DNA from: JBCDGZ01 sp038750655
GTDB taxonomy: Bacteria; Bacteroidota; Bacteroidia; Chitinophagales; Saprospiraceae
DNA length: 51,664 nucleotides
Reading direction: 5' to 3'
Assembly (NCBI GenBank): GCA_038750655.1
Contig: JBCDGZ010000038.1
Location: 1 to 51,664 of the forward strand
Part shown: piece after piece, positions 35,136 to 41,537 of the stretch
Layout of the letters: each line of letters starts with the position of its first letter
Numbering within the stretch: position 1 is the stretch's first letter
The notes under the pieces: model-generated
Seen by the model: the letters and a program-made list of their open reading frames with translations, nothing else
What the model was told of the DNA's origin: nothing
Databases searched by the model: none
Program-made: the position numbers and the translations under genes

Positions 35136-36425
35136 TTACTGATCCGTAGTCGCCGAATCCAATTGGCTGAGCGGGATTTTTAAGAAGCTTTCCTGGCTGC
35201 TCCATTCGCTTTTGGTAAGCGGTGGCTGTTCATAGTACTGATTCAACAGCTCCGCATGCTCCATATCGACAAAGCCGACGAAGGCGGCGGGTAGATAGCC
35301 CTGCTCACCTGACGGTAGGCGCACATAGAAGTAATGCTGTAATTTCTTCTGCCCTCTCTCCAGTACATATTTCTCAAAATGCTTGATGACCTCGACGGGC
35401 TCTTCGAGCTGGACGATAGAACCCCGCTGCGAGCTTAGCTTGGGCGTTTCCTGCACCGCTAAGCCAAACTGCTTAACCCCAGCAATAGGAGCCGTACGGG
35501 TTTGATCGTACAACAAGCGGAAGCTATTGACCCGATCATCCCAGATATAAGTATAGGTGACATACTCCATGCAACGCTCTTTGGTCTTGCTGAGCATATT
35601 GTAGGAATAATCGAGGCTGTAGGCGGTTTTGCAATCCACGTAATCCACATACTCAATGCGTACCGCCTGCTGCTCAATCTCGACAAACTTGTAAAGACAG
35701 GGCGAAGGGATGTCTATATCGTAGTTCAGGGTCAGCCGTTCTTCTAATACCTGCTCTAGAGTACCAGCTTGAAAGGAGTAGATGCCAAGGTTGCGATTTT
35801 GCACCGGATTATCTTGAGCGATGCTGTTGGTTTCCAGAATAATTTCCGGGACATGGTCGCCGGAGATGTCGTGCAGTACGAAACTCAGCAGTTGAAACTC
35901 TCCTTGGGTACTCAGCCCTCCGCTGCGGATGTGCACCGAGCGGCCTCGATCATTGGTAATGACGATGTACTCTTCGCGGTACAGGGGGTTCATATAGTCC
36001 TGAGCGTGAAAATTATCGCGGCCCTCGACGGCAGCTACCCAGAGGGTCGCCGATTCGAAGCCATTGTTAAAGCTGTATTTCTTTTTGTGAAACTCCTGTA
36101 GAATAGGGGCGACTTGTTCCGCAGTCATGCTCACGGCTAATCCATCGCCGAATACCCAGCCGCTGTGGCCGTCGGCAGCGCGCACCTCATACCATTTGAA
36201 CTTTTGGTTCTGGGCATCGTCTTCGTGCTCCAGTTGGCTCTCGCCGATTACCTCGAAGAGTTGGCCTTCTTCGTAATAGTGGCTGGTCGGTTGAGTAAAA
36301 GTACTGTCTGAATAGAGGGTCAGCTTGCTGATTGCAGTGGCCATACGCTCTTGGTTTGAAGGCGTATTGGCAGACAATAGGGTAGATAAGTAAAGGAGTG
36401 ATGTTATAGTGATTAAGATTCGCAT
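35136..36425 (-). CDS. Exported SH3-like domain protein, function unknown
   Basis: A 429-residue protein with a signal peptide (ITITSLLYLSTLLSANT). The N-terminal part (about 30-100) looks like a bacterial SH3 domain (KLTLYSDSTFTQPTS, FKWYEVRAADGHSGWVFGDGLAV). A beta-rich middle region (about 120-310) includes ISGDHVPEIILET, as in proteins that describe an integrity or FG-GAP-like fold. A second SH3-like segment is near 325-395 (QRGSIVQLEEPVEVIKHFEK, GEQGYLPAAFVGFVD). It is probably periplasmic and binds cell wall or another envelope ligand; this is inference. Confidence 0.72.
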   Translation of the reverse strand: MRILITITSLLYLSTLLSANTPSNQERMATAISKLTLYSDSTFTQPTSHYYEEGQLFEVIGESQLEHEDDAQNQKFKWYEVRAADGHSGWVFGDGLAVSMTAEQVAPILQEFHKKKYSFNNGFESATLWVAAVEGRDNFHAQDYMNPLYREEYIVITNDRGRSVHIRSGGLSTQGEFQLLSFVLHDISGDHVPEIILETNSIAQDNPVQNRNLGIYSFQAGTLEQVLEERLTLNYDIDIPSPCLYKFVEIEQQAVRIEYVDYVDCKTAYSLDYSYNMLSKTKERCMEYVTYTYIWDDRVNSFRLLYDQTRTAPIAGVKQFGLAVQETPKLSSQRGSIVQLEEPVEVIKHFEKYVLERGQKKLQHYFYVRLPSGEQGYLPAAFVGFVDMEHAELLNQYYEQPPLTKSEWSSQESFLKIPLSQLDSATTDQ

Positions 36426-36528
36426 TGATCAACAATGTGCAATTTCTGAGCCGTATGACCTAGCCAACAGCGATTTTAAGGGAATTTTAACTTTGAACGT
36501 AAAAAGTCGGCTTAAGTTGGATTTTTTT

Positions 36529-36768
36529 ATGAAACTTTATTGTCTGATGAAATTACTGAATCTTACCAAGCAGGAACTTACCCAATACCGCGATATGCTG
36601 ATGGTCATTCGGGATCGCGTCAAGCAGGCCATTGCCTCCGGCCTCACCTTCGAAGAAATCCAAGCGAGCAATCTGAGTAAGGACTATGATGATACTTGGG
36701 GGACTGGTTTCATCAAGCCAGAAACGCTAATGAGTATCTTGTACTCGGATTTGGAACGGAAGAAGTAA
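36529..36768 (+). pseudogene. C-terminal tail remnant of a metallo-beta-lactamase-fold hydrolase
   Basis: A 79-codon open stretch from an ATG at 36529 (a second ATG at 36547). Its body, LTKQELTQYRDMLMVIRDRV, then EEIQASNLSKDYDDTWGTGF and IKPETLMSILYSDL, is the conserved helical tail that follows the catalytic domain in a group of MBL-fold hydrolases. The roughly 250-residue metal-binding domain with its HxHxDH motif is absent: the open frame upstream shows no similarity and ends in the start region of the neighbouring minus-strand gene. I read it as a relic, though a stand-alone expressed peptide cannot be excluded. Confidence 0.6.
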
Positions 36769-36773
36769 AGTAA

Positions 36774-36890
36774 TCACTCGATTGTAGCTTTGAGATAGTT
36801 AACGTTAAGGGGCTTTTGCATTCCATTCTCATCCCTCTGCGTCTGATCAAAGACTTCGAGAACAAACGCATCAGCACCGGCCCAGCTGCT
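36774..36890 (-). other. Out-of-frame continuation of the SH3 lipoprotein gene
   Basis: Directly past the stop of the SH3 lipoprotein (36871), a different minus-strand frame is open from 36890 to a TGA at 36776-36774. It reads like real protein: WAGADAFVLEVFDQTQRDEN, then GMQKPLNVNYLKATIE. The in-frame end of the annotated gene (KQLGRC) looks random by comparison. A one-base insertion or deletion between about 36876 and 36890 would join the two. See the finding for this region. Confidence 0.5.
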
Positions 36891-37398
36891 TCAATCCAGT
36901 TAGGTCAAAATATCGGGGCAACCTGCTGAGATCGACCTGGGCCGAATCTACAGTAAAGCCGCTAAAAACATAGCCCGTAGGCGTACTTTCGGGGTCTCTC
37001 CAATCGTGATCGATAAGCCTTACTTTGATCCATTCTCCAGTTACGGTCTTCCCCTCGTCTTGAATATCGAGTTGGATACCTGTTTTTTTAAGCACCTGCA
37101 ATAGGGAGCCAAACTCCAAGGTTCCCAGCTTTTTAGCATCAACAGCAGGCTGCTCCCGGTAGACCAATCCACTTTCGGCAGTCACATAAACCATTGCGGG
37201 TCTAGACTGCTGTGTCCTTGCTTTTTGTGGAGGAGAAGACGATGAAAGAGATGGTGATGAGATGGAATCAGGGTTGAGCCCCTTGATTATTGCGGCATTC
37301 GATTCCACCATATAGCCCTTATTACGACCTTCATTTTTACAAGAAAGGAGACCAGAAAAGAGAATGGCGAAGAGGACTATTTTCTTAAGATTAATCAT
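36871..37398 (-). CDS. SH3-domain lipoprotein, probably frameshifted at its C-terminus
   Basis: A 175-residue lipoprotein (signal ending GLLSC, Cys20). A Ser/Pro-rich linker (about 45-65) leads to a bacterial SH3 domain (about 70-150: MVYVTAESGLVYREQPAVDA, LEFGSLLQVLKKTG, GEWIKVRLIDHD, TGYVFSGFTVDS). SH3_3-type domains are usually cell-wall or envelope binding modules. The last few codons in frame look artificial, and a better continuation lies in another frame to 36774, so the natural protein is probably about 38 residues longer. A -7 box TACTTTTG lies just upstream. The neighbouring 35136-36425 gene also carries SH3-like domains. Confidence 0.75.
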   Translation of the reverse strand: MINLKKIVLFAILFSGLLSCKNEGRNKGYMVESNAAIIKGLNPDSISSPSLSSSSPPQKARTQQSRPAMVYVTAESGLVYREQPAVDAKKLGTLEFGSLLQVLKKTGIQLDIQDEGKTVTGEWIKVRLIDHDWRDPESTPTGYVFSGFTVDSAQVDLSRLPRYFDLTGLKQLGRC

Positions 37399-37409
37399 AA
37401 AGAGGATAC

Positions 37410-37417
37410 CAAAAGTA
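37410..37417 (-). promoter_or_regulatory. -7 box TACTTTTG upstream of the SH3 lipoprotein gene
   Basis: Exact TAnnTTTG on the minus strand, 11 nt before the ATG at 37398, implying a leader of about 5 nt. No TTG is found at the -33 distance. Confidence 0.4.
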
Positions 37418-37472
37418 CTTGGAGTTTAATCATTAGAACGACCTAAGTGGGTTTTGGGGTATAAATCAAAAC

Positions 37473-37502
37473 AGGGAAAACCCTCCTCAGAAGATTTTCC
37501 CT
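37473..37502 (-). terminator. Hairpin terminator of the PorG-like gene
   Basis: AGGGAAAA (37473-37480) pairs with TTTTCCCT (37495-37502). On the minus strand the stem is followed by GTTTTGATTTAT. It lies 40 nt past the stop of the upstream minus-strand gene. Confidence 0.6.
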
Positions 37503-37541
37503 ATTTCCAAAAGTCTACACAACTAGACTTAAGTAATTATA

Positions 37542-38417
37542 CTAGAAGATCGGTAGGCCCTTCGGGATCGGCGAGCTTCTGAAATTGCGAGAATTATAAA
37601 CTCCCTGACCGATGTTGAAGGTTAAGGTAAATCCATTAAAGAAATACCAATCTTTATTATCTGGATTACCGCGCGCTCCGCCAATTGGATCGATAGGAGC
37701 GCCCGGGTCGACCTCTGGGCGGCGATAAGAAAGTGCGACAGCCGTTTCGTTACGGGCCTCTTGGAGCGCATTCAGATCAGGATATTGACCGCTGACGTCA
37801 TCAAGATAATCGGTAAAAGTCTTGCGGAAGCCCAGCTCAAAAGCCAGGTTTACGGCATCGCTGATCGACATTTTGAATCCACAGCCGAGCGGGACGCTGA
37901 TTTGGCGCAGTTTGTAAGGGGCTTCGTAGCCCTCCATCCCCTGGCCTTCGGTGCCCAAGGGTTGCAGTTCGTGCCAACGACCTTCATAAAAAGCCCGGGG
38001 CTTGAACGCAAAAGCAGAGACCCCTACTAAAACATAGGGCGAAAACTGCCGAATATTTTCTAAAACATTATATCCAAAAAGATTGTACTCCGCCTGAACG
38101 TGGAATTCCAGAATATCAGATTCAAAGCTGAGGTTTCGGCTGCGATGGCCGTGGAAATCGTCCTCTACATTCTGATCAGAGCCGGAGATACGGCCTTTAT
38201 TAATACCAGCCTTGAATGATAGGGATTGATAAAGGTTATAGCGAAAAACAGCACCGTAAGCCAGATTCAAATCTTCGGCTTCGTAGGCCTTGGAAACCAG
38301 ATCGCCTTGATAACCGCTTACTCCCATAAATAGTCCAACCTCATATGTCTGTGCCAGGGCGACAGAGGGGATAAGTACCAGCAGGACCAGAGCTGTAGTC
38401 AATTCCTTCATAAACAT
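37542..38417 (-). CDS. DUF6089 / PorG-like outer-membrane beta-barrel protein
   Basis: A 291-residue exported protein with a signal peptide ending SVALAQ; a second start at 38411 is equally good. The pattern of the mature protein is that of DUF6089, the family of PorG from the type IX secretion system: TYEVGLFMGVSGYQGDLVSK at the N-terminus, LAYGAVFRYNLYQSLSFKAG, FSPYVLVGVSAFAFKPRA, QISVPLGCGFKMSISDAVN, LAFELGFRKTFTDYLDDVSG and a C-terminal FFNGFTLTFNIGQGVYNSR. DUF6089 also covers many barrel proteins outside T9SS, and no other por/gld genes are near, so the PorG role is uncertain. Confidence 0.75.
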   Translation of the reverse strand: MFMKELTTALVLLVLIPSVALAQTYEVGLFMGVSGYQGDLVSKAYEAEDLNLAYGAVFRYNLYQSLSFKAGINKGRISGSDQNVEDDFHGHRSRNLSFESDILEFHVQAEYNLFGYNVLENIRQFSPYVLVGVSAFAFKPRAFYEGRWHELQPLGTEGQGMEGYEAPYKLRQISVPLGCGFKMSISDAVNLAFELGFRKTFTDYLDDVSGQYPDLNALQEARNETAVALSYRRPEVDPGAPIDPIGGARGNPDNKDWYFFNGFTLTFNIGQGVYNSRNFRSSPIPKGLPIF

Positions 38418-38640
38418 AACAATGAATTCTTTTACTGATTAAGGGGTCTTGATAAGCGCAGGTGGGGGGGAATTGCTTATTGCTAGGAAAGACCGGTTGT
38501 TAAACTACGATAGGAAGGGACAAAAATGATACCATTAGAATTAAAATTAATCTGTAATTTACTGGTACTTTTCCACTGTTTTGGGTCTTAAATCAAGGGG
38601 TTTGTAATCCTTCCGTGATCATTCTGTGATCAATAGGCCG

Positions 38641-38648
38641 TATTTTTG
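38641..38648 (+). promoter_or_regulatory. -7 box TATTTTTG upstream of the YHS protein gene
   Basis: Exact TAnnTTTG, 29 nt before the ATG at 38678. The 260-bp region to the left (38418-38640) shows no other recognisable element. Confidence 0.4.
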
Positions 38649-38677
38649 TAGTATTAACGATAATTCAATTCATCATT

Positions 38678-39124
38678 ATGAAAAATCTGTTGTTTTTGAT
38701 GCTTTGCATCGCATCCATCCAATTGACCGCACAGCAAACAGATTTTAATGATTACGGTGGTTTTGTTGCTGGCGGCTACGATGTCACGACCTATTTTGAT
38801 GGTAAGCCCCTCAAGGGCTTGGCCAAATATACGTTAGAACACGGCGGAACTGTCTATAAATTTGCCACTCCGACTCGTTTGGAACGCTTTAAAAAAAATC
38901 CTGAACAATTTATTCCGCAGTACGGAGGCTGGTGTGCCTACGCTATGGGCAAAACGGGCTCTAAGGTGAGTGTCAATCCCAAGACCTACGAGATTCACGA
39001 AGGCAAGCTCTACCTGTTCTACAATGCCTACCTGACCAATACGCTGAAGAAATGGCGGGCGGAGGACCCCGACGAACTTCGCCAGCAGGCGGATAAGAAT
39101 TGGGAGCGGGTGATGAAGTATTAG
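38678..39124 (+). CDS. Exported YHS-domain protein
   Basis: A 148-residue protein with a signal peptide (LLFLMLCIASIQLTAQQ). The body resembles YHS-domain proteins: GYDVTTYFDGKPLKGLAKYTLEHGG, then KFATPTRLERFKKNPEQFIPQYGGWCAYAMGKTG. The single Cys lies in GGWCAYAMG, where YHS domains usually have a metal-associated residue. Such domains are found near metal ATPases and dioxygenases; a role in metal binding is suggested but not shown. Its stop codon overlaps that of the convergent SRAP-like gene by four bases. Confidence 0.8.
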   Translation: MKNLLFLMLCIASIQLTAQQTDFNDYGGFVAGGYDVTTYFDGKPLKGLAKYTLEHGGTVYKFATPTRLERFKKNPEQFIPQYGGWCAYAMGKTGSKVSVNPKTYEIHEGKLYLFYNAYLTNTLKKWRAEDPDELRQQADKNWERVMKY

Positions 39125-39711
39125 GAGCGCGGCTTCAACGCAAGGCGGCTGACATCGAAAGGCTTCAGGGAGCTAAAGTAGTCCTCTGCAATGGGTCCTT
39201 CTTGTAGCCAACTGCGATGGGCACCATTTTCCAGTAAATAGGGAATCCGCTTAATGGCGGGATGCAGGAGCGGCTGGGTCAGCAGTAAAAACGTATTGAC
39301 TTGCTCGCCCTCCTTGGTTGTTACCGTTTCATAAATTCCGGCGGCGTAGAGCAAGGAGGAGTCTGGGATGCTGACTTCCACTTCTTTGCGAGTTTGGGTA
39401 TCGATGGTGCAGAAGCTCGTCAGCGGAATCAAACAACGCTGCGTTTTCACACAAGCAAAAGCTGGTTTTTCGAACACTTGCTCCACCCCGGCGGTAGGGA
39501 TGCGTTTGAGGAGGGTTTGCTCATCACCGAGGTAGAGGAAGAAGCCGTATTCGAAGCACTGTAGGCGCACGGGGCGTTGATTGGTGATCAGGGGGTAGGG
39601 CGCGGCGGTAAAGTGCGGCGTGTCGACATCGGCCTGCCAGCCCTCATTTTCGAAAGGTACGCGAAAGGCTTGGCTTAGTGCCGCGGGTGTTTTGGCTACA
39701 ATTAATTTCAT
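39121..39711 (-). CDS. SRAP (HMCES/YedK)-family protein lacking the catalytic residues
   Basis: A 196-residue protein whose fold-level motifs match SRAP domains: FTAAPYPLI (cf. NxAPxxxxP), TQRCLIPLTSF, LLYAAGIYET and TFLLLTQPLLHPAIKRIPYLL. SRAP proteins cross-link to abasic sites through Cys2 (as in MCGR...) with help from a Glu in the G(F/W)YEW motif and a His in HxRMP. Here the N-terminus is MKLIVAKTP with no Cys2, the Glu motif is replaced by TSFCTID, and the His position is Ile or Lys. It cannot use the known mechanism and may have another role or be degenerate. A TATATTTG box precedes it. Confidence 0.72.
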   Translation of the reverse strand: MKLIVAKTPAALSQAFRVPFENEGWQADVDTPHFTAAPYPLITNQRPVRLQCFEYGFFLYLGDEQTLLKRIPTAGVEQVFEKPAFACVKTQRCLIPLTSFCTIDTQTRKEVEVSIPDSSLLYAAGIYETVTTKEGEQVNTFLLLTQPLLHPAIKRIPYLLENGAHRSWLQEGPIAEDYFSSLKPFDVSRLALKPRS

Positions 39712-39727
39712 CCCTCGTAATTTTGGG

Positions 39728-39735
39728 CAAATATA
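39728..39735 (-). promoter_or_regulatory. -7 box TATATTTG upstream of the SRAP-like gene
   Basis: Exact TAnnTTTG on the minus strand, 16 nt before the ATG at 39711. No clear -33 TTG. It suggests the SRAP-like gene is expressed separately from the membrane-protein pair upstream. Confidence 0.4.
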
Positions 39736-39753
39736 CAGTTCATTAAAGAATTA

Positions 39754-40170
39754 TTATCCATTGACTTTGCGGAGTAAGGACAGGGCCAGGAGAAGCGTCC
39801 AGAGGAAGGTTCGTCCCCAGTTTTTGCTGACCAGTTCTTGGAGGGTTTGGGTGTTGAACTGGTTATTGGCGATTTGGCCGTGAAGTGGGATGAAATAGAG
39901 GAAGGTAGAGCCCCAGAGCAGGGCGATGATCAGGGCGCTACTGAGGGTATACCAGTCTTGGCGGGTCCAAAGCTGGAGGGCCGCCAGGGCCAGCTGGCCT
40001 AGCATTAGGGGCATGACGATGACGGTGATTCTGGGGGTATAGGTGTTGTGCCAAGTCAGGAGCTGTTCTGACGCGTAGTACTGGAAGCCAGGGTAGACGA
40101 TCAGTTGCACCATCCAGATTAGGACGAAGAGGCCAGCGTCGAAGAGGAGTCGAAAGAGTTCGATGTTCAT
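39754..40170 (-). CDS. Conserved four-helix membrane protein
   Basis: A 138-residue protein with four predicted helices (about 5-27, 47-67, 75-95, 115-132). A conserved-looking start (LIWMVQLIVYPGFQYYASEQL and TWHNTYTPRITVIVMP) is shared, as far as I recall, with uncharacterised proteins of Bacteroidota and other phyla. It starts 14 nt after the preceding minus-strand membrane-protein gene, so the two form an operon. Function unknown. Confidence 0.72.
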   Translation of the reverse strand: MNIELFRLLFDAGLFVLIWMVQLIVYPGFQYYASEQLLTWHNTYTPRITVIVMPLMLGQLALAALQLWTRQDWYTLSSALIIALLWGSTFLYFIPLHGQIANNQFNTQTLQELVSKNWGRTFLWTLLLALSLLRKVNG

Positions 40171-40184
40171 GGCGCATCGGGGCT

Positions 40185-40571
40185 TTAGTCAGTGAGCTTC
40201 CATTGCCTTTCGGTATGGACTTTTTTGAGAATAATGAAAAAGGGAATCCACCAGATGAAATCATTGGTCAGCAGGGTGTAGATGAATTCGAAGGGAACAA
40301 TGCCCTGAAAGTAATTGAAGAAGAAGCCAATCGGTCCGAATATTTTTCCCAAAAAACCAACCGCCACAATCGGCCAATGCCGCAGGGGATCGTAGGAGGC
40401 CCACCAATAGCCCAGTCCGTAAACGCCAATCACCATTCCCATCCCCTGCCAAACCATAGGATGATTCAGCGGCTCCATGCCCACAAGTTGAAAAAATTGA
40501 TTGGGAAAAAGTACGACCCAGGCTCCCCAAAGAATATTGTAAACGGCGGCTAATTGCAGCGTAATTTTCAT
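40185..40571 (-). CDS. Conserved four-helix membrane protein
   Basis: A 128-residue protein with about four helices (about 7-30, 40-58, 66-88, 100-118) and a short basic tail (KKVHTERQWKLTD). The blocks YNILWGAWVVLFPNQFF and GMVIGVYGLGYWWASYDP are typical of small membrane proteins sometimes annotated as alkyl hydroperoxide reductase, without evidence. It is first in a two-gene minus-strand unit and divergent from an alpha/beta hydrolase. Function unknown. Confidence 0.72.
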   Translation of the reverse strand: MKITLQLAAVYNILWGAWVVLFPNQFFQLVGMEPLNHPMVWQGMGMVIGVYGLGYWWASYDPLRHWPIVAVGFLGKIFGPIGFFFNYFQGIVPFEFIYTLLTNDFIWWIPFFIILKKVHTERQWKLTD

Positions 40572-40633
40572 CAGTCAAAAGAGTTGAACAGCTTGAATAA
40601 ATATATTGTCAATCAAAACCCTTAAATGGTCAA

Positions 40634-41461
40634 ATGGTTGTGTCATTCCAAACAAAAGACTTATTTTACCGTTCTAAATTCGTGCTTCATTTCAAAACAT
40701 ATCGACATCCATCCTCCACCGAATGGGTAACTTTTATCCACGGAGCAGGTGGTAGTAGTTCGATTTGGTTTAAGCAGATTCGCGATTTCGGTAAGCACTA
40801 CAATTTGCTGCTGATTGATCTGCGCGGGCACGGAAAATCCAAAAATCACCTTTACAATAAGCTGAAACGCTACACCTTCAAGATCATCGGTGATGAAGTC
40901 ATGGAGGTCATTGACCATTTGAAAATACAATCGACCCACTTCGTTGGTATCTCTTTGGGGACCATCATTATCCGTGACCTTACCGAGCGTTTCCCCGATC
41001 GCTGTAAAAGTATGATCCTGGGCGGAGCCGTGATGAAGCTCAATCTGAGGGGGCAAATTCTGATGCGCCTCGGCGTCATCTTCAAATCCATCATCCCCTA
41101 CCTCCTTCTCTACCGCTTTTTTGCCTTCATCATCATGCCCAGGAAAACCCATCGAGAGTCTCGGCTACTTTTTGTTAATGAGGCTAAAAAACTGGCGCAG
41201 AAAGAGTTCAAACGCTGGTTTACCCTGGCCTCGCAGATCAATCCCCTGCTTTCTTTCTTCCAAACCAAGGACAGTGGTATCCCTACGCTGTACATTATGG
41301 GCGAAGAGGATCATATGTTCCTTCCTTCCATTACTCAGTTGGTCAAACGCCATACTTCCTCCCAACTTTTCGTCATTCCTCAATGCGGCCACGTAGTCAA
41401 TGTCGAGCAACCAGAGGTTTTCAACAACGAGACCATCAAGTTTATCAATCAGCTGGGTTAA
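40634..41461 (+). CDS. Alpha/beta-hydrolase
   Basis: A 275-residue cytoplasmic hydrolase. The oxyanion strand FIHGAGG (35-41) is followed by DLRGHGKS. The nucleophile is Ser107 in VGISLGT; the likely acid is Asp226 in MGEEDHMF and the base His253 in QCGHVVN. A cap region (about 130-195) is basic and hydrophobic. Members include esterases, haloperoxidases and lipases; the substrate is unknown. No secretion signal is seen. It is divergent from a pair of small membrane proteins. Confidence 0.82.
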   Translation: MVVSFQTKDLFYRSKFVLHFKTYRHPSSTEWVTFIHGAGGSSSIWFKQIRDFGKHYNLLLIDLRGHGKSKNHLYNKLKRYTFKIIGDEVMEVIDHLKIQSTHFVGISLGTIIIRDLTERFPDRCKSMILGGAVMKLNLRGQILMRLGVIFKSIIPYLLLYRFFAFIIMPRKTHRESRLLFVNEAKKLAQKEFKRWFTLASQINPLLSFFQTKDSGIPTLYIMGEEDHMFLPSITQLVKRHTSSQLFVIPQCGHVVNVEQPEVFNNETIKFINQLG

Positions 41462-41537
41462 TTTTATCCAATTATTTACTACTTTGGGTGCCTAGAATTG
41501 AGTTCGAAAGTACTCTCAAGATTAAGCATGCGAATTG

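Noticed and set aside
36871..36900. Programmed ribosomal frameshift as the explanation for the SH3 lipoprotein end
   Set aside because: No slippery heptamer or following hairpin is visible in the overlap, so I favour a mutation or sequencing error.
37542..38417. Evidence for a type IX secretion locus
   Set aside because: Only one DUF6089/PorG-like barrel is present and no other por, gld or spr genes are in the window.
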